Part shown: in pieces, positions 56,965-64,000 of the stretch
How positions within the stretch are numbered: position 1 is the stretch's first letter
How the letters are laid out: each line of letters starts with the position of its first letter
NCBI RefSeq assembly: GCF_000470315.2
Contig: NZ_CBRF02000020.1
Location: 19,824-83,823, forward strand
Reading direction: 5' to 3'
Length of the DNA stretch: 64,000 nucleotides
DNA from: Psychromonas sp. SP041
GTDB lineage: Bacteria > Pseudomonadota > Gammaproteobacteria > Enterobacterales > Psychromonadaceae
Made by a program: the position numbers and the translations under genes
Notes under the pieces: model-generated
Seen by the model: the letters and a program-made list of their open reading frames with translations, nothing else
Told to the model about the DNA's origin: nothing
The model's database searches: none

Positions 56965-57535
56965 GTTGTTACCTATTAATTTATCTTTAAAAAATATTAA
57001 TATTTATGATTTTTAATGAGTGTACACATTAAATTCGTATTTTGCTGAAGTTGTTTATTTTGGTCAGTAAAAACTGAGTATCTTAATACTCATATTAAAT
57101 GGTGAATAAATGCCAGTTAATTAAGCTTATAGGCTTACATCGTTAATCATTAAATTTATTCATTACCATCTATTGATAAGTAATAACCGATTACCTTAGT
57201 ATCTAAAAAATGATTACAACATTTACTGGTAAAGTTATTTTAACTTAAAACTTTATATCTCGTGGAGAGAGTATATTTAAATAAATCCCAAAACTATTGA
57301 TGCATTATTGCAGCCCAACATTTTCCATTATAAAATGGTAAATACTTGACATATTAATCACAAGTAAAATAATGTTTTTGACGTTTAACTTATGCTTAAT
57401 TATTTCCTGCTTACGTTGTTCTAAGTAGACATCAATTTACTTAAGCGCTTTTAAAACAAAAAAATAGACACTCTTTTTACAAAAAAGCACCTTAATATTT
57501 TAGGCTTCATTTTAGTTAAAGCAATTCTGTAGAAG
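56965..57535. other. AT-rich gap between tagD-like and permease genes
   Basis: About 570 bp without a supported gene. A short frame at 57451-57651 overlaps tagD in another frame and shows no family features. I see no clear hairpin or operator. Confidence 0.4.
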
Positions 57536-57931
57536 TTAGATATTTTTTGCAATTTCAATAATTTCTGATGTAGAAATTGAAGGGGTACGAGGAAAATAAA
57601 CGACTTCACAAATATCTGAAAACTCATCAAAACGACCTTTCCAGTCATCACCCATTGCTAATATATCACCACGGTAGTATTCAATGTATTCACGTTTTTT
57701 TTCTAACGAATGCTCTACAAAGACTTCATCAACAAAAGACAATGATTGGATTATTTTTAAACGGTCTTGTTCGTTGTAAATAGGATTACGTTGTTTTTTG
57801 CTGAAGTTCAAAGCATCGCTGGATACCCCAACAATTAAAGTGTGACCAAGACTAGCGCAACGTTCAAGAATATTAATGTGCCCTACATGAAAAACATCGA
57901 ATGTTCCAAAAGTGATGACGCGCTTTGACAT
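57536..57931 (-). CDS. tagD: Glycerol-3-phosphate cytidylyltransferase
   Basis: The 131-residue protein has ITFGTFDVFHVGHINILERC with the HxGH nucleotidyl-transfer motif, MGDDWKGRFDE and the C-terminal RTPSISTSEII. This is the TagD/GCT pattern at full family length. It makes CDP-glycerol from CTP and glycerol-3-phosphate, the donor for the four TagB/TagF-like proteins nearby. It is the first minus-strand gene of this locus and probably has its own promoter. Confidence 0.92.
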   Translation of the reverse strand: MSKRVITFGTFDVFHVGHINILERCASLGHTLIVGVSSDALNFSKKQRNPIYNEQDRLKIIQSLSFVDEVFVEHSLEKKREYIEYYRGDILAMGDDWKGRFDEFSDICEVVYFPRTPSISTSEIIEIAKNI

Positions 57932-58604
57932 AATTTACTTACCTAATATAAAGTGGCTAATACCAATAATAATTATTATTCATTACTGTATGGATTATAG
58001 TGATTGTTAAAAGCTTTAAAATACAATGATTACAACTATTGCCGTTTCATTACATTGAGTGGTATTTTCAGTAAAATAACCTAAATTTTAGTATTTATAT
58101 AAAAATGATTTCAACTAATATCATTCAAACACTTGTTTTTATCATAAATATAAAGATGTATGAGACCTATAATAATTAAGTTGTTAAAAAACAAATGATA
58201 ATGATTAATAATAAATTATTACAAAATTCACTATATACATTGAAATACACTTTTCTTAATACTAATCACTTGTAAAAAGTAGGTACTCTGAAGAATAGCT
58301 GCGCAGCATAACCAAAGTGATCTTTAAAATCAATATTATCCAGCCTAATGTTTACTGTATTATTAGTGATTAAAACTCATCACTTTAAATGAAATAACAT
58401 AAGCCCTTAGAGAAATGATTACCTATCCATTAATATATTGAATATTTACTTTACTGAATTACTTAGTTTTAAAATCATAATTAAGACCTAAATAAGCAAA
58501 CTAACGTAGTTTAATTGACTCAACTAACCCAGTTAATAAATAATTGTTTTAACTGGAGATTGAAATAAAAACACGTAGAAACAGTATAAAACTTATACTA
58601 TTCA
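57932..58604. other. AT-rich intergenic region right of tagD
   Basis: About 670 bp without a gene I can support. It probably holds the tagD promoter near 57940-58100. Part of the lost 3' end of the truncated secreted-protein gene would be expected near 58600 and below, but no matching residues were found in any minus-strand frame. Confidence 0.4.
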
Positions 58605-58605
58605 A

Positions 58606-58672
58606 ACCAATCGCATTAATTAACTGATTTATTTTTCTTGTTAAAATAGATCAGTTAATTAATGCGATTGGT
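58606..58672. repeat. Short MITE-like inverted repeat
   Basis: CCAATCGCATTAATTAACTG and its exact reverse complement form 22-23-bp arms around a 21-base centre. The same arm sequence, with changes, ends the repeats at 61425-61637 and 63221-63386. The element supplies the last codons and stop of the gene at 58651. Confidence 0.8.
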
Positions 58673-58947
58673 GTAAAAGGTTGTTCGTTATCGTGAGGAT
58701 GTAAAAATACTCTTTTACCTAACACGTTGCCTTCTAAATCTGTTATTTGCCATTCGTCAGCATAATGCTTCCAACTTTGATCGTTATGCTTTACTTGTGT
58801 CGAAAAGCACCAACTACCATTTTGACATTGAGTCGCCTCTACATATTGAACTTGTACATAATCAAGTGAAGTTAAATAATCATCTGATTTAGAATAAGCA
58901 ATTGCACTTAACGAAATAAATAATCCTAATAGAAATCGTTTTTTCAT
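58651..58947 (-). pseudogene. Secreted protein truncated by a MITE-like element
   Basis: The product, of about 98 residues, has a signal peptide (FLLGLFISLSAIAYS), then VEATQCQNGSWCFSTQVKH, KHYADEWQITDLEGNVLGKR and FLHPHDNEQPFT. I know this as a conserved small periplasmic family (HYAD.W...G..LG.R.L.HPH..EQPFT) whose members continue for some 30 residues more. Here the frame runs into the inverted repeat and ends PIALIN, residues coded by the element. The ATG at 58947 has a GGTGAG site; an upstream GTG adds three residues. Function of the family is unknown. Confidence 0.65.
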
Positions 58948-59139
58948 TGCTCTCACCGGCGTTGTTAAATCATAAATTTACATGAAATCTAAACTAATAT
59001 GAAATAGGGGTTATTTTTGAACAATATAGATCTTTAATACTAAACTTGGCGTATTGAACATCATACACAATAGTATGAAGTGAAATTCTAGGAGTCTATT
59101 ATTACTATTAAACATTTTACTCAACATGATGTTGAAGCA

Positions 59140-59754
59140 ATGCCAACCAGACAACGTGCTCACTTCATTAATAGCTTATCTGGCTTTAAGAGTGCTAATT
59201 TAATCGGAACACAAGATGTAAATGGACAAACCAATCTTGCTATATTCAGTTCAGTGGTGCATCTAGGAGCATCACCCGCTTTAGTTGGTTTCATTATGCG
59301 CCCAGATAATAACGACCGACATACTCTTGATAATATTAGTATGAGCAAGCAGTATACGATTAACCAAGTGTCCGCAGACTTTTATGAAAAAGCGCATCAG
59401 ACATCAGCAAGATACCCAAGAGAAAAAAGTGAATTTGACGAAGTTGGTTTATCTACTTTTCATTTAGACTCGATCAATGCTCCCTTCGTAAAAGAAAGCC
59501 GTTTGAAATACGCTGTCACATTAAAAGAAATACTGCCTATTCCACTCAATAATACTTTGTTTGTTATTGGTGAAATAACCGATATTATTTGTGATCAAGA
59601 GGTAATTAAAGATGATGGTTATATCGATATAGAGTCATTACAAACGGTGAGCGTATCCGGACTTGATAGTTACCATACAAGCCAACGTTTATCACGTTTA
59701 AGCTATGCAAAACCCAATACTATCCCACATGATTTAAACCATAAGTTGAAATAA
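59140..59754 (+). CDS. Flavin reductase-like FMN-binding protein
   Basis: The protein has at least 204 residues, with INSLSGFKSANLIGTQDVNG and SPALVGFIMRPDNNDRHTLD, typical of flavin reductase-like split-barrel proteins. The family binds FMN and may reduce flavins or act with an oxygenase. The frame is open upstream to 59101, where TIKHFTQHDVEA looks like true N-terminal sequence. AGGAG lies six bases before an ATT at 59101, so translation may start there at AUU. Two small genes follow closely: DUF393 after 1 bp, then an SDR. Confidence 0.75.
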   Translation: MPTRQRAHFINSLSGFKSANLIGTQDVNGQTNLAIFSSVVHLGASPALVGFIMRPDNNDRHTLDNISMSKQYTINQVSADFYEKAHQTSARYPREKSEFDEVGLSTFHLDSINAPFVKESRLKYAVTLKEILPIPLNNTLFVIGEITDIICDQEVIKDDGYIDIESLQTVSVSGLDSYHTSQRLSRLSYAKPNTIPHDLNHKLK

Positions 59755-59755
59755 A

Positions 59756-60193
59756 ATGACAGACAATCAACTAACCATTTTCTATGACGGTAACTGCCCT
59801 TTATGTAGCTTAGAAATGCAAAGGTTAAAGGAGAAGGATGATCAACAAAATATTCTATTAATTGATTTACACCAAGCTAACTTCGATGAGCAGTATCCAC
59901 ATATCAATGTCGATAAAGCATTAGCCATTTTACATGGTGAATACCAAGGTAAGTTGTTATTAGGCTTAGATGTAACTCATCGAGCTTGGGCATTAGTAGG
60001 AAAAGGATGGATGGTCGCTCCATTACAGTGGCCAATCATCAAACCTCTATCACACCTCGCGTATCTACAATTAGCCAAGTACCGTTATCCTATTTCTCAG
60101 TTTATTTACAAGCGTTTTGGAATCGGTATAAAACAATGCAACGAAGGAACTTGTTATGACAAACCAAACAACACTAATAATAGGGGCAAATAG
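59756..60193 (+). CDS. DUF393 (DCC-family) thiol-disulfide oxidoreductase-like protein
   Basis: The 145-residue protein has TIFYDGNCPLCSLEMQRL, the DCC-family motif with a CxxC pair, then HRAWALVGKGWMVAPLQWP and a C-terminal FGIGIKQC. It could be a small redox protein; its partner is not known. It sits between a flavin reductase-like gene and an SDR gene, overlapping the latter by 38 bp, so the three are surely one operon. Confidence 0.82.
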   Translation: MTDNQLTIFYDGNCPLCSLEMQRLKEKDDQQNILLIDLHQANFDEQYPHINVDKALAILHGEYQGKLLLGLDVTHRAWALVGKGWMVAPLQWPIIKPLSHLAYLQLAKYRYPISQFIYKRFGIGIKQCNEGTCYDKPNNTNNRGK

Positions 60194-60890
60194 CGCGATA
60201 GCTAAAGCCTTAGCGTTACAAGTGATAGACAACAATGACTCTCACCTAATTGTTGTCACACGTGATATTAGCTTCTATCAACATGAAAAATTTAGTCATT
60301 GTAAAGTTATTAGCATCAAAGATTATCAAGAGTCTTCGATAAAAACAGTTGTACAAGCAATAGGTGAAGATGAAGCAATATCAATAAGCCAAGTATTCAT
60401 TTGTCATGGTTTGTTACATAACGACGTTATTACCCCTGAAAAACGCTTACAAGAATTTTCAGCAGAATCATTCACTGAAATATTAACAGCGAATACCATT
60501 ACCCCGATGTTATGGCTAAAAAACTTGCTGCCAACTTTAAAAGGTAAGCAAGCCTGTAAAGTCGTTGTTTTTAGTGCGCGAGTTGGCAGCATTTCAGATA
60601 ATAAAATAGGGGGGTGGTACAGTTACCGCGCATCAAAAGCAGCGATTAATATGTTATTAAAATCTGCTGCAGTGGAGTTTTCAAGGACGGCTAAAAATAT
60701 TAAACTTATTTCCTTTCATCCGGGAACGACGGATACACCACTTTCTAAACCTTTTCAGAAAAACGTACCTGAAAATAAGCTATTTACGAGTGAGTTTGTT
60801 GCAAAACAACTGCTACAAATAGTGGAAGATAATAAAGTTGATGGAGAGGCAAGTTTCTTAGATTGGCAAGGTAAAGCCATTCCTTGGTAA
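60156..60890 (+). CDS. Short-chain dehydrogenase/reductase
   Basis: The 244-residue protein has TTLIIGANSAIAKALALQV (nucleotide binding, GANSAIA variant), VFICHGLLHND, VVFSARVGSISDN with the catalytic Ser position and YSYRASKAAINMLL with the YxxxK motif, then FHPGTTDTPLSKPF. It is a classical SDR of unknown substrate. The ATG has AAGGA eight bases upstream, inside the DUF393 gene. It is the last gene of this three-gene run. Confidence 0.85.
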   Translation: MTNQTTLIIGANSAIAKALALQVIDNNDSHLIVVTRDISFYQHEKFSHCKVISIKDYQESSIKTVVQAIGEDEAISISQVFICHGLLHNDVITPEKRLQEFSAESFTEILTANTITPMLWLKNLLPTLKGKQACKVVVFSARVGSISDNKIGGWYSYRASKAAINMLLKSAAVEFSRTAKNIKLISFHPGTTDTPLSKPFQKNVPENKLFTSEFVAKQLLQIVEDNKVDGEASFLDWQGKAIPW

Positions 60891-60960
60891 TGCCTTATTG
60901 AGCTAAACGATTGTAGGCTAAAATCGCTTAGCTAGTAATTTAATGGACACATTTAACACT

Positions 60961-61356
60961 TTATTCTTTGTCAAAGCTATCAACGACAATCGCCCCCATT
61001 GAAGCAGGCATGCTGATCACTATAATCCGCTTTAACGCGGTTAATGGATCATCGACAAAAGGTAACTTATTCAAACAGAGTAAGACTAATGCAACAACAA
61101 AAGCCGTCATTAAATAGGCAATAACAATGCGCAATATAAATATCATTTTCCTACTTTTAATTTCTTTCTGGAAAACGCTTTGATAGGTATATAACGTTAA
61201 AAAGATAACTGATAACGTTAACAACAATAAGAGATTTTGCGTAGGTAACGTTTCACCTAACTTCCAAGCCTCCTCTGAGAATGAAACAGGTACTGCAAGC
61301 GCAAATGCACCTACAAAAATCTGACCAGCATCTTCAGTATTAAAACTGTATTTCAT
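60961..61356 (-). CDS. DUF2391-family integral membrane protein
   Basis: The 131-residue protein has four hydrophobic segments and begins with DAGQIFVGAFALAVPVSFSE, the pattern of the DUF2391 family. It ends RIIVISMPASMGAIVVDSFD. Function is unknown. It is convergent with the SDR gene and stands alone, with a MITE-like repeat at its 5' side. Confidence 0.7.
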   Translation of the reverse strand: MKYSFNTEDAGQIFVGAFALAVPVSFSEEAWKLGETLPTQNLLLLLTLSVIFLTLYTYQSVFQKEIKSRKMIFILRIVIAYLMTAFVVALVLLCLNKLPFVDDPLTALKRIIVISMPASMGAIVVDSFDKE

Positions 61357-61424
61357 ATAAGCCTTAATGATATTTTTAATTAAAAACAGTGGACTGTTTA
61401 TTCATAATTTAAAGAATATATATT

Positions 61425-61637
61425 ATATCAATCACATTAATTAACTGATTAACTGATCTATTTTACTTGTTAAAACAACTTATTTTTTCGTTGTAAACTT
61501 CGTAAAGGGTACAAGCATTAACATATTTTATGTTAATGCTTCGGCAGATGAATAATGAAATTAATCTTCGAAGGTCTTAAACTAAGACACTTTCCCTAAC
61601 GCCTAAATAGAGCATTTATTTATCCAGATTGGTATTA
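61425..61637. repeat. MITE-like element, about 210 bp
   Basis: It begins near ATCAATCACATTAATTAACT and ends near CCAGATTGGTATTA. Along its first 90 bases it matches the reverse complement of the repeat at 63221-63386 (GTTAAAA.AACTTATTTTT.CGTTGTAAA.TTCGTAAAGGG...). No gene is inside. Confidence 0.65.
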
Positions 61638-61935
61638 CTTAATAATATACAAAAAATAGAAAGATTAAGATCAGAAATTTAAATTTATCGTTAGAAAGCT
61701 TTAGATTAACAATCTTAGTATTCAGCGATTATAAATAGTCTTATTGTAATAAGGTATATAGTTAATAGGCTTACGTTTGTAGTTATATAATGTTTCAGTA
61801 TTACATGCCTTACTATCTAAACCTCTAAATTCGTGAGTATCTGAGTTCGTGAGTTCGAAATATTTATTAATTGAGCAATATAACTAAAGTATCTTTAGCT
61901 ATATATAATCGACTTTTCATAATGAAAATTAATAG
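61638..61935. other. AT-rich gap downstream of the DUF3541 gene
   Basis: About 300 bp with short direct repeats such as CTATCTAAACC and GTGAGTATCTGAGTTCGTGA; no gene or clear terminator seen. Confidence 0.35.
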
Positions 61936-63096
61936 CTACTTTTCTACTAAACCATAAGGAATAGAATTGAATACCTCAGGATGTTTAGTTATTGTCGGTG
62001 CCACATGCATGCCTTTCCAATCAAGTAACATAATTGCTAATACATTACGATGTTCACCTTTTTTCAAATCTACTTCTCCAGTCACTGAAGGAACTAAACC
62101 ATGCTCTCTATTTAATGCTTTCTGAATAGCCTTTCTTGTTTTTAAAACAACAGGATCATCGTCTAACCCAGCGAGTAAAAAGTTAATACCAACCTCTGCA
62201 ATCACGTCTTCTTTAGCACGCTCAATAATGATATCAATATTGTTACGATAATAATCATATAGCCACTGGTAATCTTGCTCATTAATAGGATGTTGGTAAT
62301 AACCAGATGCAGCAAATATAATATGTGTTAATCCATAAATTTTATTACCAAATTGTTGATCTGAAAGCTTACTATCATTGTTATCAGGATAAACCTTCCT
62401 AAGCGTAGTAATAAAGTCTTCAACAACATTTTGTTCACCTAACTGCCTTAACCAGTACACTTGATTCGCTAACTGTGCAGCCCACGCTTTTACCATCTTT
62501 TCATCAGTAACATACTTAGTAAAATCATAACGACGAATAACCTCTCGTAATTTTTTATCTTCACGATGTTTAAGTCCATATTCATCAGCACGCGCCATTG
62601 AACCTAATAAACCAACACCAAGATAAAGATACTCAGGCATAGCTATAGTCGCTTGATAACGTAGCTCTTTGCGCTCATTCGCCTCATCTCGATAATCGAT
62701 AATTCGTTTTTTAGAATAAATATCTATTTCCTCTGCAGTATAAATCTCACTAGTAATCATATTGAGCCGACTAGCAACACGTGCCATATCTGACCATACT
62801 GAGGCTGCATATTTATTATCTAGCGTTTGCCTATACATTCTTAGTCCGTAATGCCCAGACTTGAAAGCAGGTAAAGTATATAAATTTGCTTCATAAGTAC
62901 GGCGGATAAGTTCAGCATCTTGTTTAAATCCACTCTTTTTAAGCTTATCATTATTTTTAGACCCATTAAGTATTGTTGATGTTGTGTAATCCTGATCAAC
63001 GATACTTGTTATTGGAGCCCCTATAGCAGGGTTATGAAGAGTAATAAATAGCAGTAAAAAAGAAATGACAGATATTTTAGTCGTTAATGTTTTCAT
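61936..63096 (-). CDS. DUF3541 periplasmic protein
   Basis: The product, of about 386 residues, has an N-terminal signal peptide (ISFLLLFITLHNPAIGAP) and a mostly helical body with GHYGLRMYRQTLDNKYAASV and IYGLTHIIFAASGYYQ, as in the DUF3541 family. Function is not known. The start at 63096 has AGGA seven bases before the ATG; an upstream Met at 63120 would put extra residues before the signal. It stands alone, with repeats on both sides. Confidence 0.75.
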   Translation of the reverse strand: MKTLTTKISVISFLLLFITLHNPAIGAPITSIVDQDYTTSTILNGSKNNDKLKKSGFKQDAELIRRTYEANLYTLPAFKSGHYGLRMYRQTLDNKYAASVWSDMARVASRLNMITSEIYTAEEIDIYSKKRIIDYRDEANERKELRYQATIAMPEYLYLGVGLLGSMARADEYGLKHREDKKLREVIRRYDFTKYVTDEKMVKAWAAQLANQVYWLRQLGEQNVVEDFITTLRKVYPDNNDSKLSDQQFGNKIYGLTHIIFAASGYYQHPINEQDYQWLYDYYRNNIDIIIERAKEDVIAEVGINFLLAGLDDDPVVLKTRKAIQKALNREHGLVPSVTGEVDLKKGEHRNVLAIMLLDWKGMHVAPTITKHPEVFNSIPYGLVEK

Positions 63097-63220
63097 AAGA
63101 ATTCCTTTTATTATGTTCACAAATTTTAGGAGTAATGCAATAACGATTTATTGAAGTTAAGTTTATGACTTACTAGAAGATATATTTGTTAATTTAGATC
63201 ATATTTATGCGATTCAAAGT

Positions 63221-63386
63221 TATACCGATTACGTTAAATAAGTGATCTAAATTTTGCGTAGAAAAAATGACTTAGTTTAAGGCGTAAATTAAGCTGAATG
63301 ATTGTTCCCTTTACGAAATTTACAACGTAAAAATAAGTTCTTTTAACAAGTAAAATAGATCAGTTAATTAATGTGATTCGTATTAG
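63221..63386. repeat. MITE-like element, about 165 bp
   Basis: The ends are imperfect inverted repeats: TATACCGATTACGTTAAATA at the left, and TAATACGAATCACATTAATT when the right end is read inward. Both continue to TGATCTA. It lies in the DUF3541 upstream region and shares arms with 58606-58672 and 61425-61637. The outer ATACC-AT resembles the IS630 end next to it. Confidence 0.65.
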
Positions 63387-63521
63387 TCTGTCATTGATAA
63401 ATATAAAGCTGTAATTAATTTGAACAAAAAAATTTAAAACTCACTTTTTAAAAATTCGTCAATTTTGCTATTCAACATAAGACAATCAATACAGCTAAAA
63501 AGTTTCATTTCGAAAAACAAT

Positions 63522-63643
63522 ACCAATTCCGGTAATTAAGTTTCCAGATTAGTCCAGTCTCTATAATATTGTGAGATGACTCTATTTTTGTCTTCATTGA
63601 AGCGATTCCAAGCATCACAACATTTATTGACAATATCGTTATA
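63522..63643 (-). pseudogene. IS630-family transposase 3' fragment, first copy
   Basis: This 122-bp piece repeats the outer end and last codons of the transposase at 63788-63912 with few changes, including the terminal ATACCAATTCC. It ends abruptly at a TATA where a MITE-like element begins. It is a truncated copy. Confidence 0.8.
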
Positions 63644-63788
63644 CCAAGTGATCATTCTTGCTGGTTAAAATCACCCCTACTGCGTTGTGAGTTTTGAAGT
63701 GAGAACAACTATCCCCTACAACTCACGCCTTATTAGTGTTAATTTTTCCTGCGCAATCTCTGATCACTTATTTAATTCTATTGGTATA
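63642..63788. repeat. MITE-like element between two IS630 ends
   Basis: TATACCAAGTGATCATTC at the left and GATCACTTATTTAATTCTATTGGTATA (positions 63762-63788; key parts GATCACTT and TTGGTATA) at the right are inverted and close to the ends of 63221-63386. It joins the truncated IS630 copy to the next copy at TA dinucleotides, the target of IS630/Tc1-type elements. Confidence 0.6.
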
Positions 63789-63804
63789 ATACCAATTCCG
63801 ATAA

Positions 63805-64000
63805 TTAAGTTTCCAGATTAGTCCAGTCTCTATAACATTGTGAGATGACTCTATTTTTGTCTTCACTGAAGCGATTCCAAGCATCACAACATTTATTGAC
63901 AATATCGTTATAACCGTCAAAGCATCTATTCGCGATTTCATTATCCCGCATCCAATGCCAAACTTGTTCGATTGGATTCAATTCAGGAGAGTACGGAGGC
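63805..64000 (-). CDS. IS630-family transposase, C-terminal part (partial)
   Basis: The frame enters from the right edge and stops at TAA (63805-63807). It codes PPYSPELNPIEQVWHWMRDN and then ANRCFDGYNDIVNKCCDAWN, the C-terminal catalytic region of IS630/Tc1-type DDE transposases (the Glu in NPIE is the last of the triad). The rest lies beyond the window. The outer end near 63789 reads ATACCAATTCCG. Confidence 0.88.
   Translation of the reverse strand, partial: PPYSPELNPIEQVWHWMRDNEIANRCFDGYNDIVNKCCDAWNRFSEDKNRVISQCYRDWTNLET

Overview
The window is AT-rich gammaproteobacterial DNA. An assimilatory NasA/NirBD nitrate operon, a KpsD/E/M-type capsule exporter, PhoB- and Zur-like operator sites and a REP-associated transposase all point to a marine member of the Alteromonadales/Psychromonadaceae (Psychromonas- or Colwellia-like). 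That placement is inferred from gene content only; no rRNA or tRNA gene was seen. 

Region 1 (1-18.9 kb, all minus strand) is a capsule/exopolysaccharide locus. Reading from high to low coordinates it starts with a small lipoprotein, a KpsD-like outer-membrane exporter, a KpsM-like permease and a KpsE-like co-polymerase. It continues with rmlA, a 1.5-kb repeat array, rmlC, two GT2 glycosyltransferases, rmlD, rmlB, a sugar epimerase, a 1137-residue GT4/RgpF protein, two paralogous sulfotransferases, and a partial AlgX/AlgJ-like SGNH acetyltransferase. Together these suggest a rhamnose-containing polymer that may be sulfated and acetylated. No KpsT ATPase is present in this locus. 

Region 2 (19.3-31.4 kb) holds an rRNA-type methyltransferase, a RAYT transposase bedded in REP-like repeats, and the nitrate assimilation genes. 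nirB-nirD-narK and a fused PP2C phosphatase/Ser-Thr kinase lie on the minus strand and nasA is divergent. The shared intergenic region carries two facing sigma-54 promoters and an NtrC-like site. 

Region 3 (32-40.2 kb) has a hydratase, then a three-gene ABC operon behind two Zur-like boxes. Its permease carries a 230-residue His/Asp/Glu repeat insertion and its last gene is a DUF3299 protein, so a zinc-related role is likely. A 48-bp tandem array (15 units) and a PhoB-boxed alkaline phosphatase follow. 

Region 4 (40.9-44.3 kb) is an IS30-family element split by an IS66-family element with an exact 8-bp target duplication. 

Region 5 (44.4-57.9 kb) is a second surface-polymer locus. It has a WbpM-like dehydratase, a WbpV-like reductase/epimerase and an initiating sugar-phosphate transferase. 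It also has four TagB/TagF-type glycerophosphotransferase proteins, a TagGH/Wzm-Wzt-like ABC exporter and TagD. This looks like a teichoic-acid-like poly(glycerol/polyol phosphate) glycan in a Gram-negative. 

Region 6 (58.6-64 kb) has small metabolic genes, a secreted-protein gene truncated by a MITE-like element, a DUF3541 protein, several MITE-like repeats, and IS630-family ends running off the right edge. 

The most distinctive signal is one REP-like hairpin family (about 40 copies, five clusters), with a RAYT gene in the middle of one cluster.
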